A DNA stretch of 64,000 nt from Moesziomyces globuligerus. Its lineage: Eukaryota > Basidiomycota > Ustilaginomycetes > Ustilaginales > Ustilaginaceae. The stretch spans positions 62,001 to 126,000 of the forward strand of contig JARVLF010000019.1 in assembly GCA_030849465.1 (NCBI GenBank), given 5' to 3'. Made by a program: the position numbers and the translations under genes. Of the stretch, positions 18,239-29,346 are shown in pieces. A model generated the notes under the pieces. It ran no database searches and had not been told where the DNA came from. It saw only the letters and a list, made by a program, of their open reading frames with translations. Within the stretch, counting starts at the first letter, position 1. Each line of letters begins with the position of its first letter.

Positions 18239-19402
18239 TTAGATCGAGTCGGACCAGACGGCGTTGGCGACATGTTTGCAGAGGTCGAGTTTGTCGAACT
18301 GGGTCTGTTTTGTGATCTCGTTTCCATGGACCGTCGAGCTGAACCCGCACTGGGGGCTGATGGCCAGCTGACTGAGGCCGTTGGGACCGATCACATCTGC
18401 AGCCTGCCTCACCTTTCTCTTGAGGAGTTCCGCGTCTTCGAGGTGAGCGAACTTGGAGCTGACGAGGCCGAGCACGACGGTCTTGTTGGCGGGGAGGTGT
18501 TGGAGGGCGGAAAAGTCTTTTCCGGACCGATCGTCTTCCCACTCGAGGAAAAAGGCGTTGAGGTTGAGGTGCTGGAAGAGGATCTTGGCGATGGGGTTGT
18601 AGCCCTCCTCGCTACCTTGGGCGAAGAACTGCGATCGGAAGTTTCCCTTGCAGAGGTGAATCGCCGCCACCATGTCTTGGGGCTTGCTCGCCAGGCTGGC
18701 ATTGATCAGACGGGCGTAATCGAGCGGGAGTTTTTCGAGATCCTCGCCACGCGATGCGGCTTGCGATCGCATCGTCTCATCCGTCAGATACGCCAGGTTC
18801 GTATCGTCCAATTGGATGTACCTGCATCCAGCCTTGTAAAGCGCATCGATCTCGGTTCGGTAAACTTCCGCCAGGTCGCTGAAGAAATCCTCCAGATCAG
18901 GATAGGCAGTGGAATCGATCGCAGCACGACCACCACGGAAGTGACACATGGTCGGACTGGGAATCGTCACCTTGATCCTCTGCACCTCCGACTCGGGCAC
19001 AAGACTCTTGAGGTACAAAAAGTTGTCCACCTCGATGGTGTGCGTGTGACGAAGCTTCGAGGTGACCGAGAGCGTAGGCGGCACGCGACCCTGCTGCTGT
19101 TCGAGCGTGTTCTTGGAGATGGTGATGCCGTCAATGTGCTTGAGAAAGTCGAGGTGGAAGTACTCGCGACGGAACTCGCCGTCGGTGATCTCCTGAACTC
19201 CGTGCGCCACCAGCTCCTCGACGTGCGCGGCGATCTCGCGGTCTTCGACGCTCCGCAGCTCCGACGCCGAGATCTTGCCCGCCGCGAAATCGGCCCGCGC
19301 AGTGTGGATCGCCGCAGGCCGAAGAAACGACCCGACGTGCGCATGCCGAAACGGCGGATTCACACACAGCCTCCCAGGCCCCGTCCCAGCAGGAAGCGAC
19401 AT
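18239..19402 (-). CDS. MetE C-terminal-domain-like protein (cobalamin-independent methionine synthase family)
   Basis: The protein has 387 residues from the ATG at 19402 (MSLPAGTGPG). It is a single (beta/alpha)8 UROD/MetE-type domain, half the length of true MetE (about 760). The probable zinc site that activates a thiol is present: H249 and C251 in IHLCKGN, a Glu near 287 (FFLEWED) and C352 in SPQCGFSS. HVGSFLRP at the N-terminus and DGEFRREYFHLDF are typical of this short fungal family. These proteins lack the N-terminal folate domain, so the methyl donor and acceptor are unknown; calling it methionine synthase would overstate the case. It is divergent from the SDR gene, which hints at shared regulation. 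No introns. Confidence 0.85.
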   Translation of the reverse strand: MSLPAGTGPGRLCVNPPFRHAHVGSFLRPAAIHTARADFAAGKISASELRSVEDREIAAHVEELVAHGVQEITDGEFRREYFHLDFLKHIDGITISKNTLEQQQGRVPPTLSVTSKLRHTHTIEVDNFLYLKSLVPESEVQRIKVTIPSPTMCHFRGGRAAIDSTAYPDLEDFFSDLAEVYRTEIDALYKAGCRYIQLDDTNLAYLTDETMRSQAASRGEDLEKLPLDYARLINASLASKPQDMVAAIHLCKGNFRSQFFAQGSEEGYNPIAKILFQHLNLNAFFLEWEDDRSGKDFSALQHLPANKTVVLGLVSSKFAHLEDAELLKRKVRQAADVIGPNGLSQLAISPQCGFSSTVHGNEITKQTQFDKLDLCKHVANAVWSDSI

Positions 19403-20071
19403 GGTAACCGATTCACCAGAAGAAAGGTCCAAAGGCTGCTAGAGAAGCGGGTGTCGACAGGAATGTCGAAGGTGAAAGTTGGGAGTTGGGAGTTGGGAAG
19501 CAAGGGTGGGGATGTGGGACGACATGGCTTGCCACTGCCGAGTTGTCGGTTGGTCAGTGCATGCCTCTCCCAGCAGGGCCGAGGGGACGGGGTGGTGTCC
19601 GGTACGGTAGGACAAGCTCAGCGGCGTTTGCGCCTCCACTTTGCGCCGGAACTCACGGCTCGCCAACCAGCTATTCGTACGACAAGCCCCCCATGCCCCG
19701 ATGTATCTTTCCCGATGGCGATTCGCGGTGGGAGAGATTGCCGAAGCCGAGGGGGCGTGGAGACGGCGATCTTGGGTCGAAAAGCGCGGCGGTGCATCGG
19801 TCATCTTTGGTGCCGGTCGCCGCGTGCGCGCACTGGGCGCTTGGGGCGACGCCATCCCACCCCCACAAACCGCGCTTCCCCTCCGCTTGGCCCCCAAGCG
19901 CTCGCCCTTCTCTCGAGCCGTCAGAACCCAGGGGAAGAATAAATACCTCTGCACCACTCGCAAGCCTCGCTCCATCCCCACCATCTTTCTTCTACGCCAC
20001 GTACAAACTCGTACAACGCTCGTACGACTTTGTACTACCCTCGTACTACCTCGTACTACCTGCGTACCACG
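19403..20071. promoter_or_regulatory. Divergent promoter region MetE-like / SDR
   Basis: The 669 bases separate two start codons. AATAAATA at 19938-19945 lies about 130 nt before the SDR ATG and is a plausible TATA element. The CGTAC repeat at 20000-20069 occupies the SDR leader. Confidence 0.45.
20000..20069. repeat. CGTACNAC tandem repeat in the SDR leader
   Basis: Seven copies of a (c/t)gtac motif follow one another at 9-11 base spacing and end two bases before the ATG, mostly as tcgtactacc. Confidence 0.85.
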
Positions 20072-21067
20072 ATGTCATTGGAAGCTGGAACGCTGTTCGA
20101 TCTGGGCGGAGCGGTGGCGCTCGTGACGGGCGGAGGCACTGGGTTGGGCCTCACCGCGGCGTTGGCGCTGGCGAGCAACGGAGCCAAGGTGTACATCTCT
20201 GGCCGACGTCAGGATCGTCTCGACCAGGCGGTGCACGAGTACAATCCGACGCTCAAGACCGGATCTCTGGTTGCGTAAGTCCCACGCTTGCACTTGTACC
20301 TTTGGGTACCTTTGGGTACCTTTGGAACCTTTGGAGCCTTCGGATTAGGAATGCTGATGTTTGGTTTTTGGCGTGGGGTTAGGGTTCAGGGAGATGTTTC
20401 GTGCAAAGACGACTTGGCACGGATCGCCGCGATGATCGAGTCTGAGGAGGGGAAACTGCACATCCTCGTTAACAACGCCGGCATCGAAGGGCCTATGACG
20501 ACGTTTGACGATGCGACCACCCTCTCCTCGTCGGCTCTCTCCTCGTCGCATCTCAACTCGGAGAGTTTCGAAGAATGGGATAGGCTGTTTAGGATCAATA
20601 CCTCGAGCGTCTTTTTCAGCACCATGACCTTCCTTCCGCTGCTAACCGCTTCGCACAAACATCCGCTCAAGGGTGGAGAGTGGACGAGTGCGGTGGTCAA
20701 CATCACCTCGATCTCGGGCATCGTCAAGGTCTCTCAATTCCACTACGCCTACAACGCCTCCAAGGCCGCCGCCAACCATCTCACCCAGATGCTCGCCTAC
20801 GAACTTCGCTACAACACCAACCTCGGCGTGCGCGTCAACGCCGTCGCTCCCGGCCTCTTCAGCACCGAGATGACCAGCGGCGGAAAAAGCGACAAGGGCA
20901 AAACCAACCCGGACGACGTCACAGGTCACGCTAATCCAGCAGGCAGAGTAGGCACCGAACAGGAGTACGCTCAACTCGTCCTCCTCCTCGCTGCAAACCA
21001 GTTCATCACGGGTCAGATCGTCGCTGTCGATGGCGGTTTCACTTCCGCCGTCCCCGCAAACCGCTAG
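20072..21067 (+). CDS. Short-chain dehydrogenase/reductase with one intron
   Basis: Exon 1 is 20072-20274 and exon 2 is 20383-21067. The 108-bp intron starts GTAAGT and ends TTAG, joining GC+G. The 295-residue product is a classical SDR: nucleotide-binding TGGGTGLG at 19-26, NNAG at 98-101, a catalytic Ser (177 or 179), and YNASK giving Y191 and K195. The stretch [15 protein letters not shown] and the end [12 protein letters not shown] are standard. It should be an NAD(P)H-dependent oxidoreductase; the substrate is unknown, and 3-oxoacyl or sugar-alcohol substrates are common guesses for this layout. The RINTSS segment near 138 follows the usual helix. Divergent from the MetE-like gene and convergent with the kinase. 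Confidence 0.9.
20296..20340. repeat. GTACCTTTGG tandem repeat inside the SDR intron
   Basis: Three near-perfect 10-base units and two diverged ones (ttggaacc, ttggagcc) sit in the middle of the 108-bp intron. Confidence 0.85.
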
Positions 21068-21337
21068 ACCTCGTGCATCCCAGCCGTGTCATCGCTAAAG
21101 TCGTACGCGCCACCTTCCCATCCACTCCGCTTCCAGAGACCCTGCCATCTCGTCCGAACCGCGCACCGCCATGATACACCCCCAAACACACCCCTCCCCC
21201 CCTTGCTTCATCTCGATCCCCCGAGGAAAACACCACACGTGTATGCATGCTCGAACCACAATGCCGATTGAACACCCAAGATGCGAAGCTAGCGGGAGCG
21301 GACAAGAGAACGAAGGAGGAGACTGGAGGGGTTAGGC

Positions 21338-23674
21338 CTAGGCCATGCTAGGCGCGGCCGAGTGGGTATGGTCGTTCTGCTTGCCCTCGTCGCAGACAGG
21401 CACGCTAAGCAGCCACGGATCCTTGAGCACGTCGTCCATGGTCCACCTCGCCTTGGGGTCGGGGCAGAGCATCTTCTTCAACAACGGCCTGCACTCCCTC
21501 GGGCTCAAGTTGGAGAGCGGCGACGGCGCGGCGCTGGTGGCATAGCTCTGCACGTACTCCTTGTACGTCGGATCGGACAGCTTGGCCACACGCCACGGAA
21601 GCTCCTGGAACTGCATGCAGTAAAACACCACCGCGGCCGCCCAGACGTCGACGAGTCTCGCATCGTACTCCTTCTTCTCAAACTGCTCGGGCGCAATGTA
21701 CGGCTCGGAACCGCAAAGCCCCTTGGAGTAGTGCGTCGACTTCTCCCAGCACATCCGAAACACATCGGAAACACCAAAGTCGGTGATCTTGATGTGACCG
21801 TGCCCATCCAGCAGCAGGTTCTCGGGCTTGATGTCGCGATGCGCCACACCCATCGAGTGCAGATACGCAATGCCGTTGAGGATCTGCTTGAAGGAACACT
21901 CGACCTCGGCCTGCGACATGCCGCCGCGCTTGATCGCCGCGTACAGATCGCCGCCCGGGCAGTACTCCATCACCTCGCACCAGTGCCGGTTCTCGTCCTG
22001 CACCAGATCCACCGTCTCGACAATGTTGATGTGGTGCAGCGTCGACGAGATGCAGAACTCCGAGGTGAGCTTCTTGACGTACTCCTTCTCGGTCTCGTTC
22101 TTGCGCCGCTTGCGGAACTCCTTGACCGCGTAGAGCTTCTCGGTGGAGCGATCCCACTTGTGCGCGAGCCGCACCACCGCCGTCGCGCCCTTGCCGATCG
22201 CCGCCTTTTCGCAGACGCCGTACTTTTTGAGCAGGCTCGCCGTCTCGCCGCCGGCGGTGCTGCCGCCCTTCTTGGAGCCGCCGTCCGACTTGTTGCCGTG
22301 GCTGGCGCTCGAGCCGCGCCGCGAGAGCTTGGGCGCCGAGCCCATGATCATGTCGCGCAGCGTCGAGCTCGCCGTCGACTTGGCGTCGTCCTTGCCGCGG
22401 TCCGACTTTTTGCTGCTGCTGCTCTTGTCCGGCTTGCCCTTGGCGTCCCAGTCGCGCAGCGCGGCCACGGTGAGCCGGCTGCCCTCGCTGGCGCCGTCCT
22501 TTGCGGCGGCGTTGGGAGCGCCGTCCTTGCGCTTGATCGAGACGTTGCGGCTGGGCGGCTGGCTGGTGGGCGGGCTGGTGAGGTTCATGGCCTGGTAGCC
22601 CGAGGCGAGCGCGGCCTCGTCCATCTCGTTGCGCGGGCTGGTGGGTGGCGTGGAACCGCGGCTGAGCGAGGGCGAGCGGAGCGGCGAGATGTGGCCGCTG
22701 CCCTGGGCGCTGGCGGCGGTGCGGGGCGAGGGACGCTCGCGGCCGGGGCTGGCGGCCGAGTCGGCGTGCGCCTTGTCCTTGTCCTTGTCGGACGAGTGGC
22801 CTGCGGCGCCGGAGAGCATGCGGCGGAACATGCCCTTGGACTCCTTCTCCTTGGGCTTCTCCTTGGGCTCGCTGGCCGAGGGCACGCGCGCGGCCTCGGG
22901 GCGGGGCTGCTGTGCGCTGGCAAAGGTGGCGCTGGGCGCGCCCGAGAGCGTGTTGTGGCTGAGTTTGGTGGAGGCGGGAGCCTTGTTGGGCGACATGGCG
23001 CGGGGTGGGGGCGAAGAGGGGCGGGATGCGATGCGCGGGCCATTGTCGTTCGTGGTGGCGGCGGTGGCGGTGGCGGTGGCGGTCGTCTGGACGGCATTGC
23101 CGGCCGAGGGCCGACGGGAGGAGACGAGGCTGGGCGGGTTGGTGCTGTTGGCCGAGGTGTCGAGCTGTGCGCCGGCGTGTGCGAAGCTGGGTGCGGCGAG
23201 TTGGGCGCGAATGTCGTAGGGGCTGTTCTCGCGGGTGAGCTCCAGGCGGGCCGAGAGGGCGTCGGGCCCTTCTGCGTCGAGGCCGTGCTTGACGATGGTC
23301 TGGTCCTTGCTCTGGAGACCGCTGAGGCGGTGCTTGGGGAAGCGGTCGCGGTCGGGCGAGGGTGGGCGGGAGAGGTTGGACTCTGTCTCGGAGTCGGAGA
23401 AGACGAGGAGCTCGCGTGCGCGGATCTCGCGCTCCTCGGTGGGGATGCGGACGCTGCCTTCGCGGATGGCGGCCTGGATGCGGTCCGAGTAGGGGGTGGC
23501 CATGAGGGGCTTGGGATCGCAGTTTGCGAGGACGACGGAGGCCTTCTGCGGGGCAGGCCTGGCAGTCGAGGCTGGTTTGGTGGTCGAGGCGGCGGGCTGA
23601 GGATCCTCGGGTTCGTTGGGAGGGTTGCCGCCTTCCGAAGCGGCGCCGTCAGTATGTGTGACGTTGTCGGCCAT
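21338..23674 (-). CDS. HAL4/SAT4-like serine/threonine protein kinase
   Basis: The 778-residue protein starts at the ATG at 23674. Residues 1-470 are disordered, rich in Ser, Pro and Ala with basic clusters. The kinase domain runs from about 480 to 760: Gly-loop IGKGATAVV, Lys518 in [15 protein letters not shown] with catalytic D614, DFG with D632, and an APE-type PYIAPEQF near 662. All catalytic residues are intact. Long disordered N-termini and the [18 protein letters not shown] hinge are typical of the fungal Hal4/Sat4-Npr1 group, which tunes plasma-membrane K+ and nutrient transporters in yeast. The exact target here is inferred from family only. Convergent with the SDR gene (270 bp apart). 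No introns. Confidence 0.88.
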   Translation of the reverse strand: MADNVTHTDGAASEGGNPPNEPEDPQPAASTTKPASTARPAPQKASVVLANCDPKPLMATPYSDRIQAAIREGSVRIPTEEREIRARELLVFSDSETESNLSRPPSPDRDRFPKHRLSGLQSKDQTIVKHGLDAEGPDALSARLELTRENSPYDIRAQLAAPSFAHAGAQLDTSANSTNPPSLVSSRRPSAGNAVQTTATATATAATTNDNGPRIASRPSSPPPRAMSPNKAPASTKLSHNTLSGAPSATFASAQQPRPEAARVPSASEPKEKPKEKESKGMFRRMLSGAAGHSSDKDKDKAHADSAASPGRERPSPRTAASAQGSGHISPLRSPSLSRGSTPPTSPRNEMDEAALASGYQAMNLTSPPTSQPPSRNVSIKRKDGAPNAAAKDGASEGSRLTVAALRDWDAKGKPDKSSSSKKSDRGKDDAKSTASSTLRDMIMGSAPKLSRRGSSASHGNKSDGGSKKGGSTAGGETASLLKKYGVCEKAAIGKGATAVVRLAHKWDRSTEKLYAVKEFRKRRKNETEKEYVKKLTSEFCISSTLHHINIVETVDLVQDENRHWCEVMEYCPGGDLYAAIKRGGMSQAEVECSFKQILNGIAYLHSMGVAHRDIKPENLLLDGHGHIKITDFGVSDVFRMCWEKSTHYSKGLCGSEPYIAPEQFEKKEYDARLVDVWAAAVVFYCMQFQELPWRVAKLSDPTYKEYVQSYATSAAPSPLSNLSPRECRPLLKKMLCPDPKARWTMDDVLKDPWLLSVPVCDEGKQNDHTHSAAPSMA

Positions 23675-24150
23675 GGTGGGATATGCGATGTTGGGGTATC
23701 GATGGGCTGAGTCGCGGGTCTAGACGTCAAGGGAGAGGATGGATGCGTGCGGATGGCGACGAGGATGTGGAATGCGCAGGCGGATGGCGAGTTGGCTCGG
23801 ATGGGCTCCGATCGAGGCGTGAAGCGGCGGTGACGATGTGACGGTGTGAGGGGGCGGTGGCTTCGGGAATACCGAGTGGGTGTGATGTATGGATGACGGA
23901 GGAGGAGGAGGAGGAGGGGCGATGGAGAGCGAGGCGATGGGCGATGTTCAAGAGGCTCTTTCAAGGGGAGCAGCGAGTCTATGAGGCGGGTCGGGAGGCC
24001 TCCGTGAGTTGTGGGCCAAGCGCAGCGCAGTCGAGTCCAAGCAGACGGCCCACTCGCGCCGAGCCCGCGCTGTCAATTGTAGAGGCGAAAAAAGTGGGGC
24101 AGCCAGCAGGCAGTGTGGCAAGCCAAAGTGTGAGACGACAGCCGCTGGGG

Positions 24151-24194
<44 letters not shown>

Positions 24195-25533
24195 AGCTCA
24201 AGCGCGCGATCCCATCCTCGGACTCGACTGGAGTGGCAGCCTCTGTGCATGCATCTGAGAAAAAAAAAAAACGGGAGCCAGCCAAAAGCGCGCCTCAGCC
24301 TGCGTCAATTTTCTAGGCGAGCGCTGCGCACACGCGCCAGGAGCGAGGGTTGAGGGTCGAGGGTTGCTCTCTCGCCTTTGCTTGCGCTCACGCTCGTCAA
24401 ATCAACGAATTGCAATTCTCATCCACTTGACCCCACCGAAATAAGCAGCCAATCCAACCGTCTGGCTCTTGCGTGCCAGCCGCCGCCAGCGCAGAACAGT
24501 ACTGTATCCGCACAATGTGAGAAAAGCCGTCGTCGCCCACCCTACGATATGAGATGCAGTGTCTGCGTGGCGAGGGAGGGGGAGGGGGAGAGAAGCACGC
24601 ACGTCAGCGACAGCAAGGCGGGGGCTTGGCTGTCGTCACCAGCTCGAGACAGGGCAGTGCTTTTGCTGTACTTTTGCTGTGCTTTGCTGTGCTCTCTTGG
24701 CGGGACGAGCGAAAAAGCGCTCCGACGCCAGGGTCCTTTCCCTTTTTTTTTGGTGTTTCCACATCGATCTGATCTCGACGCCTCTGCCAAATCGTAAATC
24801 GTTTGCGAGCATTTCGCCGTCCCCGCACCCACCAACTAGGCTTTGCACTCGACAGCAATCAAAGCCATCGAACCAAACCTTGCCTCTCCGCACGGCTGGA
24901 ACGTTTAGAGTTAGTGCAATCACAAGCGCCGAGGTAGAGGGGGCGACAGTTGGTCTCGGGTGCGTGCTAGGGTGGGCCCACGTTGGGCTCTCCGTGCGTT
25001 GCAGGATCGCCGTTCGCCGAGGAATGCTCTCCAAGCAGCGGCGTCGGGCGGCAGCGGCGGGCCATTTGCCCTCAACCCACTTGGGCATCTGTATCATCTG
25101 CGCAAGCGAGCCAGCGAGTGAGAATCAGGTCCGAGACCGACACCCACACACACATCAGTCACGTCGTGGGCGCCGTGTTGGTTCATGCTAACCACGCCGC
25201 AACGCGCGAGGGTCAAGGGTTGATGAACGAAGCCTCTCGGTGCCAGCCGCCTTAGCCGAATCGACGTTGTGCATCCAAAGCCTCGCTGAACCCTTCCGCT
25301 GTCCTGTGTTTGCCTTTGCTTCTGTCTTTCTCGGCCCAAATCCTCACTGGGGGATCGACGATCGAAACCGATCGAAACCCCATCGGGAAACCCAATTTCC
25401 ACCTCACTCGAGCGGAGCTGGGCTGGGCTTGTCCGACATCCGAAACAAGCTTTCTCAACCTCGGAACCTCCACGCTCGCTTTCGCACTTTGTTGTTGCTC
25501 TACCGCAACGCTTGTAGTTGAAGTGCACGCATC
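23675..25533. other. 1.86-kb intergenic region between divergent kinase and cyclophilin H genes
   Basis: It should contain both promoters. It holds a (CAG)n tract (24157-24193), an A12 run near 24259 and a T10 run near 24747. Open frames in it show no domain and mostly reflect GC bias. Long 5' UTRs are possible. Confidence 0.45.
24157..24193. repeat. CAG trinucleotide microsatellite
   Basis: Twelve perfect CAG units in the kinase/cyclophilin intergenic region. Confidence 0.9.
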
Positions 25534-26186
25534 ATGGCCACGACGTCTTCGTCTGGGGTGGAGAGCGTTCCAGGAGCGGGGACGAATGGACGTCCTGTCG
25601 TGTTCATGGACATTGCGATCGGCGATCACGCAGCGGGACGCATCAAGTTCGAGCTCTTCTCGGACATCGTCCCGCGCACCTGCGAAAACTTCCGCCAGCT
25701 CTGCACGGGCGAGTTCCGCCCCAACCACGTCGCCGAAGGCTACAAGGGCGCCGTATTCCACCGCATCATCAAGGACTTCATGTGCCAGGGTGGCGACTAC
25801 CTCAACGCCGACGGCACAGGCTCCAGGTCGATCTACGGAGACACGTTTGCCGACGAAAACTTCACGCTCAAGCACGACGCTGCCGGCCTGCTCAGCATGG
25901 CCAACTCCGGACCCGCCACCAACGGTTGCCAGTTCTTCATCACCGCCCAACCTTGCCCCTTCCTCGACGGCAAACACGTCGTCTTTGGAAAGGTCACAGA
26001 CGGCCTCTTGACCTTGAGGAAGATGGAAAACGTTCCTACGGGTGCCAACAACAGACCCAAGATGCCCGTTCGCATCACACGTAAGTTGCTCTCTCCCACC
26101 ATCGACCAAGCTGCTACACATCCGTTTACTGACACTTGCACTCCTGATCTCCTTTGATCAACCCCATAGAATGCGGCGAGATGTAA
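25534..26186 (+). CDS. Cyclophilin H-type peptidyl-prolyl isomerase, one intron, tiny last exon
   Basis: Exon 1 is 25534-26080; exon 2 is 26170-26186 (17 nt). The 89-bp intron runs GTAAGT...ATAG. Splicing gives 187 residues ending RITQCGEM, the end typical of PPIH; reading through the intron instead adds an unrelated tail. Catalytic residues are present: R77 in FHR, F82, Q85, CQFF at 132-135, and H148. The [19 protein letters not shown] and [10 protein letters not shown] segments also match the H class, which in animals binds the U4/U6.U5 snRNP proteins PRPF4 and PRPF18 in the spliceosome. One oddity: the Trp that contacts cyclosporin A (W121 in CypA) is Phe143. The short basal N-terminus (1-20) has no targeting signal. 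Confidence 0.92.
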
Positions 26187-27892
26187 CCTCGCCCTTGTCC
26201 AATCGTATACCCTTTGCAAACACTATCTTCTCTGCGAGCTACGACCCTCCGTTGGTGGAGCCAACCATCGTCAGCTACTGTCGATCGGTGCAGGCTGAGT
26301 GGAGAGTGTGAGGTCGTCCGAGCGAACAGAGTCTTGCACCGGCAATCTGAGCTTGCCGGTTGGGATGCGAGGGAAGCGCATCTCGGAGATCTTGTCAACC
26401 AAGCGCCGGGTGTGCGCTGCATGTTGCAGACCTCCGACGTTGCTGCTGTCCCATGGTGGCGAGAGGCGTGCATTATCGATGCTCCTCTTAGCTGGCGCAT
26501 GCTCGCGGTGATCTCAACACCCGCGCTTAGAGCTAATCGGGAATGCTGCGGAAATCGGGAAAGCTGGAGGGGACGATGCCCGATGGGATTGTTGGAAGGG
26601 TGCAGATGCCACACGCGCGGGATATGCAAGATGATGTCGTGATCGATGAGCTGCGGGCTGCTCCCATCCACGCTGCTGCTGCGTCGTTATGCCAATGTAC
26701 AGCTACGAGCCGAATCCTCGTCGGAGCGTTTGGATCTCCTCGAACCAAGTTTACACGGCTAGCCGAGCTGGTCTCGAGTCCCAGCCCACCGACCTTGCTC
26801 CGACGCCATCCAAGCTTCGCAGCCTCAACCGTGGTTCGACGCTGCTACGTAGCTCAAACATGATTCCAAACCGTCTCGCATCGAACATTCAGAGTCCTGA
26901 GCAGCAGCCTACTTTATGAAAGGGAATAGAGGTCATGCCAAGGCCGACGCAAACAGCGCATCAAGGGATCCTCGGCCAGGGTTCGCGAGAAGAAAGCTGT
27001 TCAGCGCCTACGGTAAGGTACAGTACAGCAGCTAGCCGCCGCTACTTTCGCTGGCCGTCGAGCCGCGACTTGGCCCAGCGCTTGGACTGGAGGCCGAGGC
27101 GGGCGAGCGGCTGTCGATCGGCCTCGTGCATCCGTGGGTGCAGACGAGCGTCGAGTTGCAGCGAGCGCAGTGTACAATGCCGTCACGCAGCGACCCTCGT
27201 TCGAGACGGGGTGGTTGGCAGCGACCAAACCCTGGCTGAGACCCGGGAGCATGCGTGTCTGTCTGTCTACTGTGCACGCAAGGCACCGCAGATGACGACG
27301 CTGCGCAAGTTCGAAATCGGGTGAGCCGCCGTCGAGCCATCCAGCCATCCAGCCGCTGAGCAGTGTGACACTGTGACGACGGCCGCGCGATCTCCGAAAT
27401 TTCGCTCCCGAAACCCAACCAAGCGAGTGAGTGCAAAGGGAGAAAAAAGGGCATTTCCGATGACGCGCTCCTGCACCGCGAGGCCCCCCCCAGAAGAACC
27501 TGGCCCAACACGCACCAGCCAAGCCAGCCCAGCCAGCCCAGCCAGCTCAGCCGCCCACCGCCTCCGATCTTCGGTCCGTGGGCCGGGCGCATTGGCCTGC
27601 GAGGCAGAGGCACCGCTCCGATGGCCGGCGCTTTATCGCATCCAGATCAGCAGCTCGGCCGCACGCCCTCCCACCTCTGAGCCTCTCTCTCGCTTTGCCT
27701 GTCTGCGTGTGACTGAGCGAGTGGGCCAGTGCGGCGCTGCGTAAGATCACCGGAGCGAGAGCCTTCCAGTCGGCGCTGGTTGGTATATAGTCGGCCCCTC
27801 CTGCCAGACCAACACTCTTCTTCCGACCCTCACCCATCTCTCTGCATTTCCCGCTTCCACCCCTCACCGTGTTGGAATCCACCTCTACCAAA
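26187..27892. other. 1.7-kb intergenic region with the transaldolase promoter
   Basis: No gene is supported. The right end contains a TATA box (27784-27789) and a C/T-rich leader. A ccagcccagccag repeat (27515-27551) produces artefactual Trp-Leu-Gly frames on the reverse strand. Confidence 0.5.
27784..27789 (+). promoter_or_regulatory. TATA box of the transaldolase gene
   Basis: TATATA, 104 nt before the ATG and followed by a pyrimidine-rich leader (ctcttcttcc, then ctcacccatctctctg), as in strongly expressed fungal genes. Confidence 0.65.
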
Positions 27893-28949
27893 ATGTCTGC
27901 CCTCGACTCGCTCAAGCAGTTCACCGCCGTCGTCTCGGACTCGGGCGACTTTGAGTCCATCGACGCCTACAAGCCCCAGGACGCCACCACCAACCCCGTA
28001 AGTGTCTCGCTTTCACAAAAGCAGAGCGCAGCCACCTCGACAGCACGCTGACCCCTCGTTTCTCGTTTGCTCTTGCCGCATCCTACAGTCGCTCATCCTC
28101 GCTGCCGTCAAGCAGGAGAAGTACGCGCGCCTCATCGACGTGGCCGTGCAGTACGCCAAGGAGCAGACCTCGGACAAGGCCAAGCAGCTCGACCTGGCCA
28201 CCGACCGCCTGCTCGTCGCCTTTGGTGTCGAGATCCTCAAGATCATCCCCGGCCGTGTCTCGACCGAGGTCGACGCGCGCCTCTCGTACAACAAGGAGGC
28301 CACCATCGAGAAGGCCAAGACGCTCATCGCGCTCTACGAGTCGCTCGGCGTCAAGCGCGAGCGCGTGCTCATCAAGATCGCCTCGACCTGGGAGGGCATC
28401 CAGGCGGCGCGCGAGCTCGAGGCGAACCACGACATCCACTGCAACCTCACGCTGCTCTTTGGCTTCAACCAGGCGGTGGCGTGCGCCGAGGCCAACGTCA
28501 CGCTCATCTCGCCCTTTGTCGGCCGCATCCTCGACTACTACAAGAAGGCCGAGGGCAAGGAGTACGCGTCGCACGAGGACCCCGGTGTGCTCTCTGTGCA
28601 GCGCATCTACACGTACTACCGCCAGCACGGCTACAAGACGATTGTGATGGGCGCCTCGTTCCGCAACGTGGGCGAGATCCTCGAGCTCGCCGGCTGCGAC
28701 TTCCTCACCATCTCGCCCAAGCTGCTCGAGGAGCTCAAGAACCAGCAGGGCCCCGTCGAGCAGAAGCTCTCTGTCGACAAGGCCAAGGCCGCCGAGCCCA
28801 TGGCCAAGGTCTCGTACATCAACGACCAGCCCGCCTTCCTCCTCGACCTCGCCAAGGACCCCATGGCCAACACCAAGCTCGCCGAGGGCATCGCCGGCTT
28901 TGCCAAGGACGGCGCCACCATGGAGCAGATGATTGCCGACAAGCTCTAA
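27893..28949 (+). CDS. TAL1: Transaldolase
   Basis: Exon 1 is 27893-27997 (35 codons) and exon 2 is 28089-28949. The 91-bp intron runs GTAAGT...TACAG in phase 0. The 321-residue product has the usual transaldolase B length. TTNPSLI (32-38) and the Schiff-base Lys131 in [12 protein letters not shown] are present, followed by [11 protein letters not shown] and the SPFVGR motif. It transfers a dihydroxyacetone unit between sedoheptulose-7-phosphate and glyceraldehyde-3-phosphate in the cytosolic non-oxidative pentose phosphate pathway. The codon use is extremely GC3-biased and the promoter has a TATA box, both pointing to high expression. The intron falls right after the conserved TTNP. Confidence 0.96.
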
Positions 28950-29346
28950 ACTTTGGGTCCCGATACATCCCTCACCCCCCCATATGCCCTGTACCATAAT
29001 GAGTAATTGCCATGGTTTTGCTATGCCTTGCTATGCCTTGAGTTGGGGAGAGGAGGTGGTCTTGTGCGATGTGCGACTGTGGATTTGAGCGACGGAGGGT
29101 GGGGGGGTTTAGCTGGAGGTGGAGGAGTTGGTGTGGGTGATTAATGATGCTGGTTGGGGAGGGCTTTTTTTGCGATTGAGTGGGCGGGGGCAGTTGTGCA
29201 ACGGGGGGGGTTTTAAATGGAGGGGAAAAAAGGACGTTTTTGGGTGCACGGGGCAAGGCGGAGGGGTTTGTGCGGATTTTGGGGGCGATTGGCGAGACGG
29301 CAAAGGATTGGGTTTGGACTACCATTGTCTTTGCTCTTTACGAAGG
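28950..29346. other. Intergenic, G-rich
   Basis: The plus strand is strikingly G-rich between about 29085 and 29290, with runs of G6-G8. It should contain the transaldolase 3' end and the promoter of the EI24-UreD gene. No gene is seen. Confidence 0.45.

Noticed and set aside
17968..18327. Lys/Ser/Ala repeat peptide on the minus strand
   Set aside because: Repeat-driven frame overlapping the 3' end of the MetE-like gene in another phase.
17759..19942. 727-aa plus-strand frame across the repeat and the MetE-like gene
   Set aside because: It crosses an intergenic repeat and lies antisense to a recognisable enzyme.
21362..23710. 782-aa antisense frame over the kinase gene
   Set aside because: Arg/Gly/Val-rich bias product with no domain; the other strand has a full kinase.
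27032..27613. Trp-Leu-Gly repeat protein before transaldolase
   Set aside because: Produced by the ccagcc repeat; no other coding evidence.
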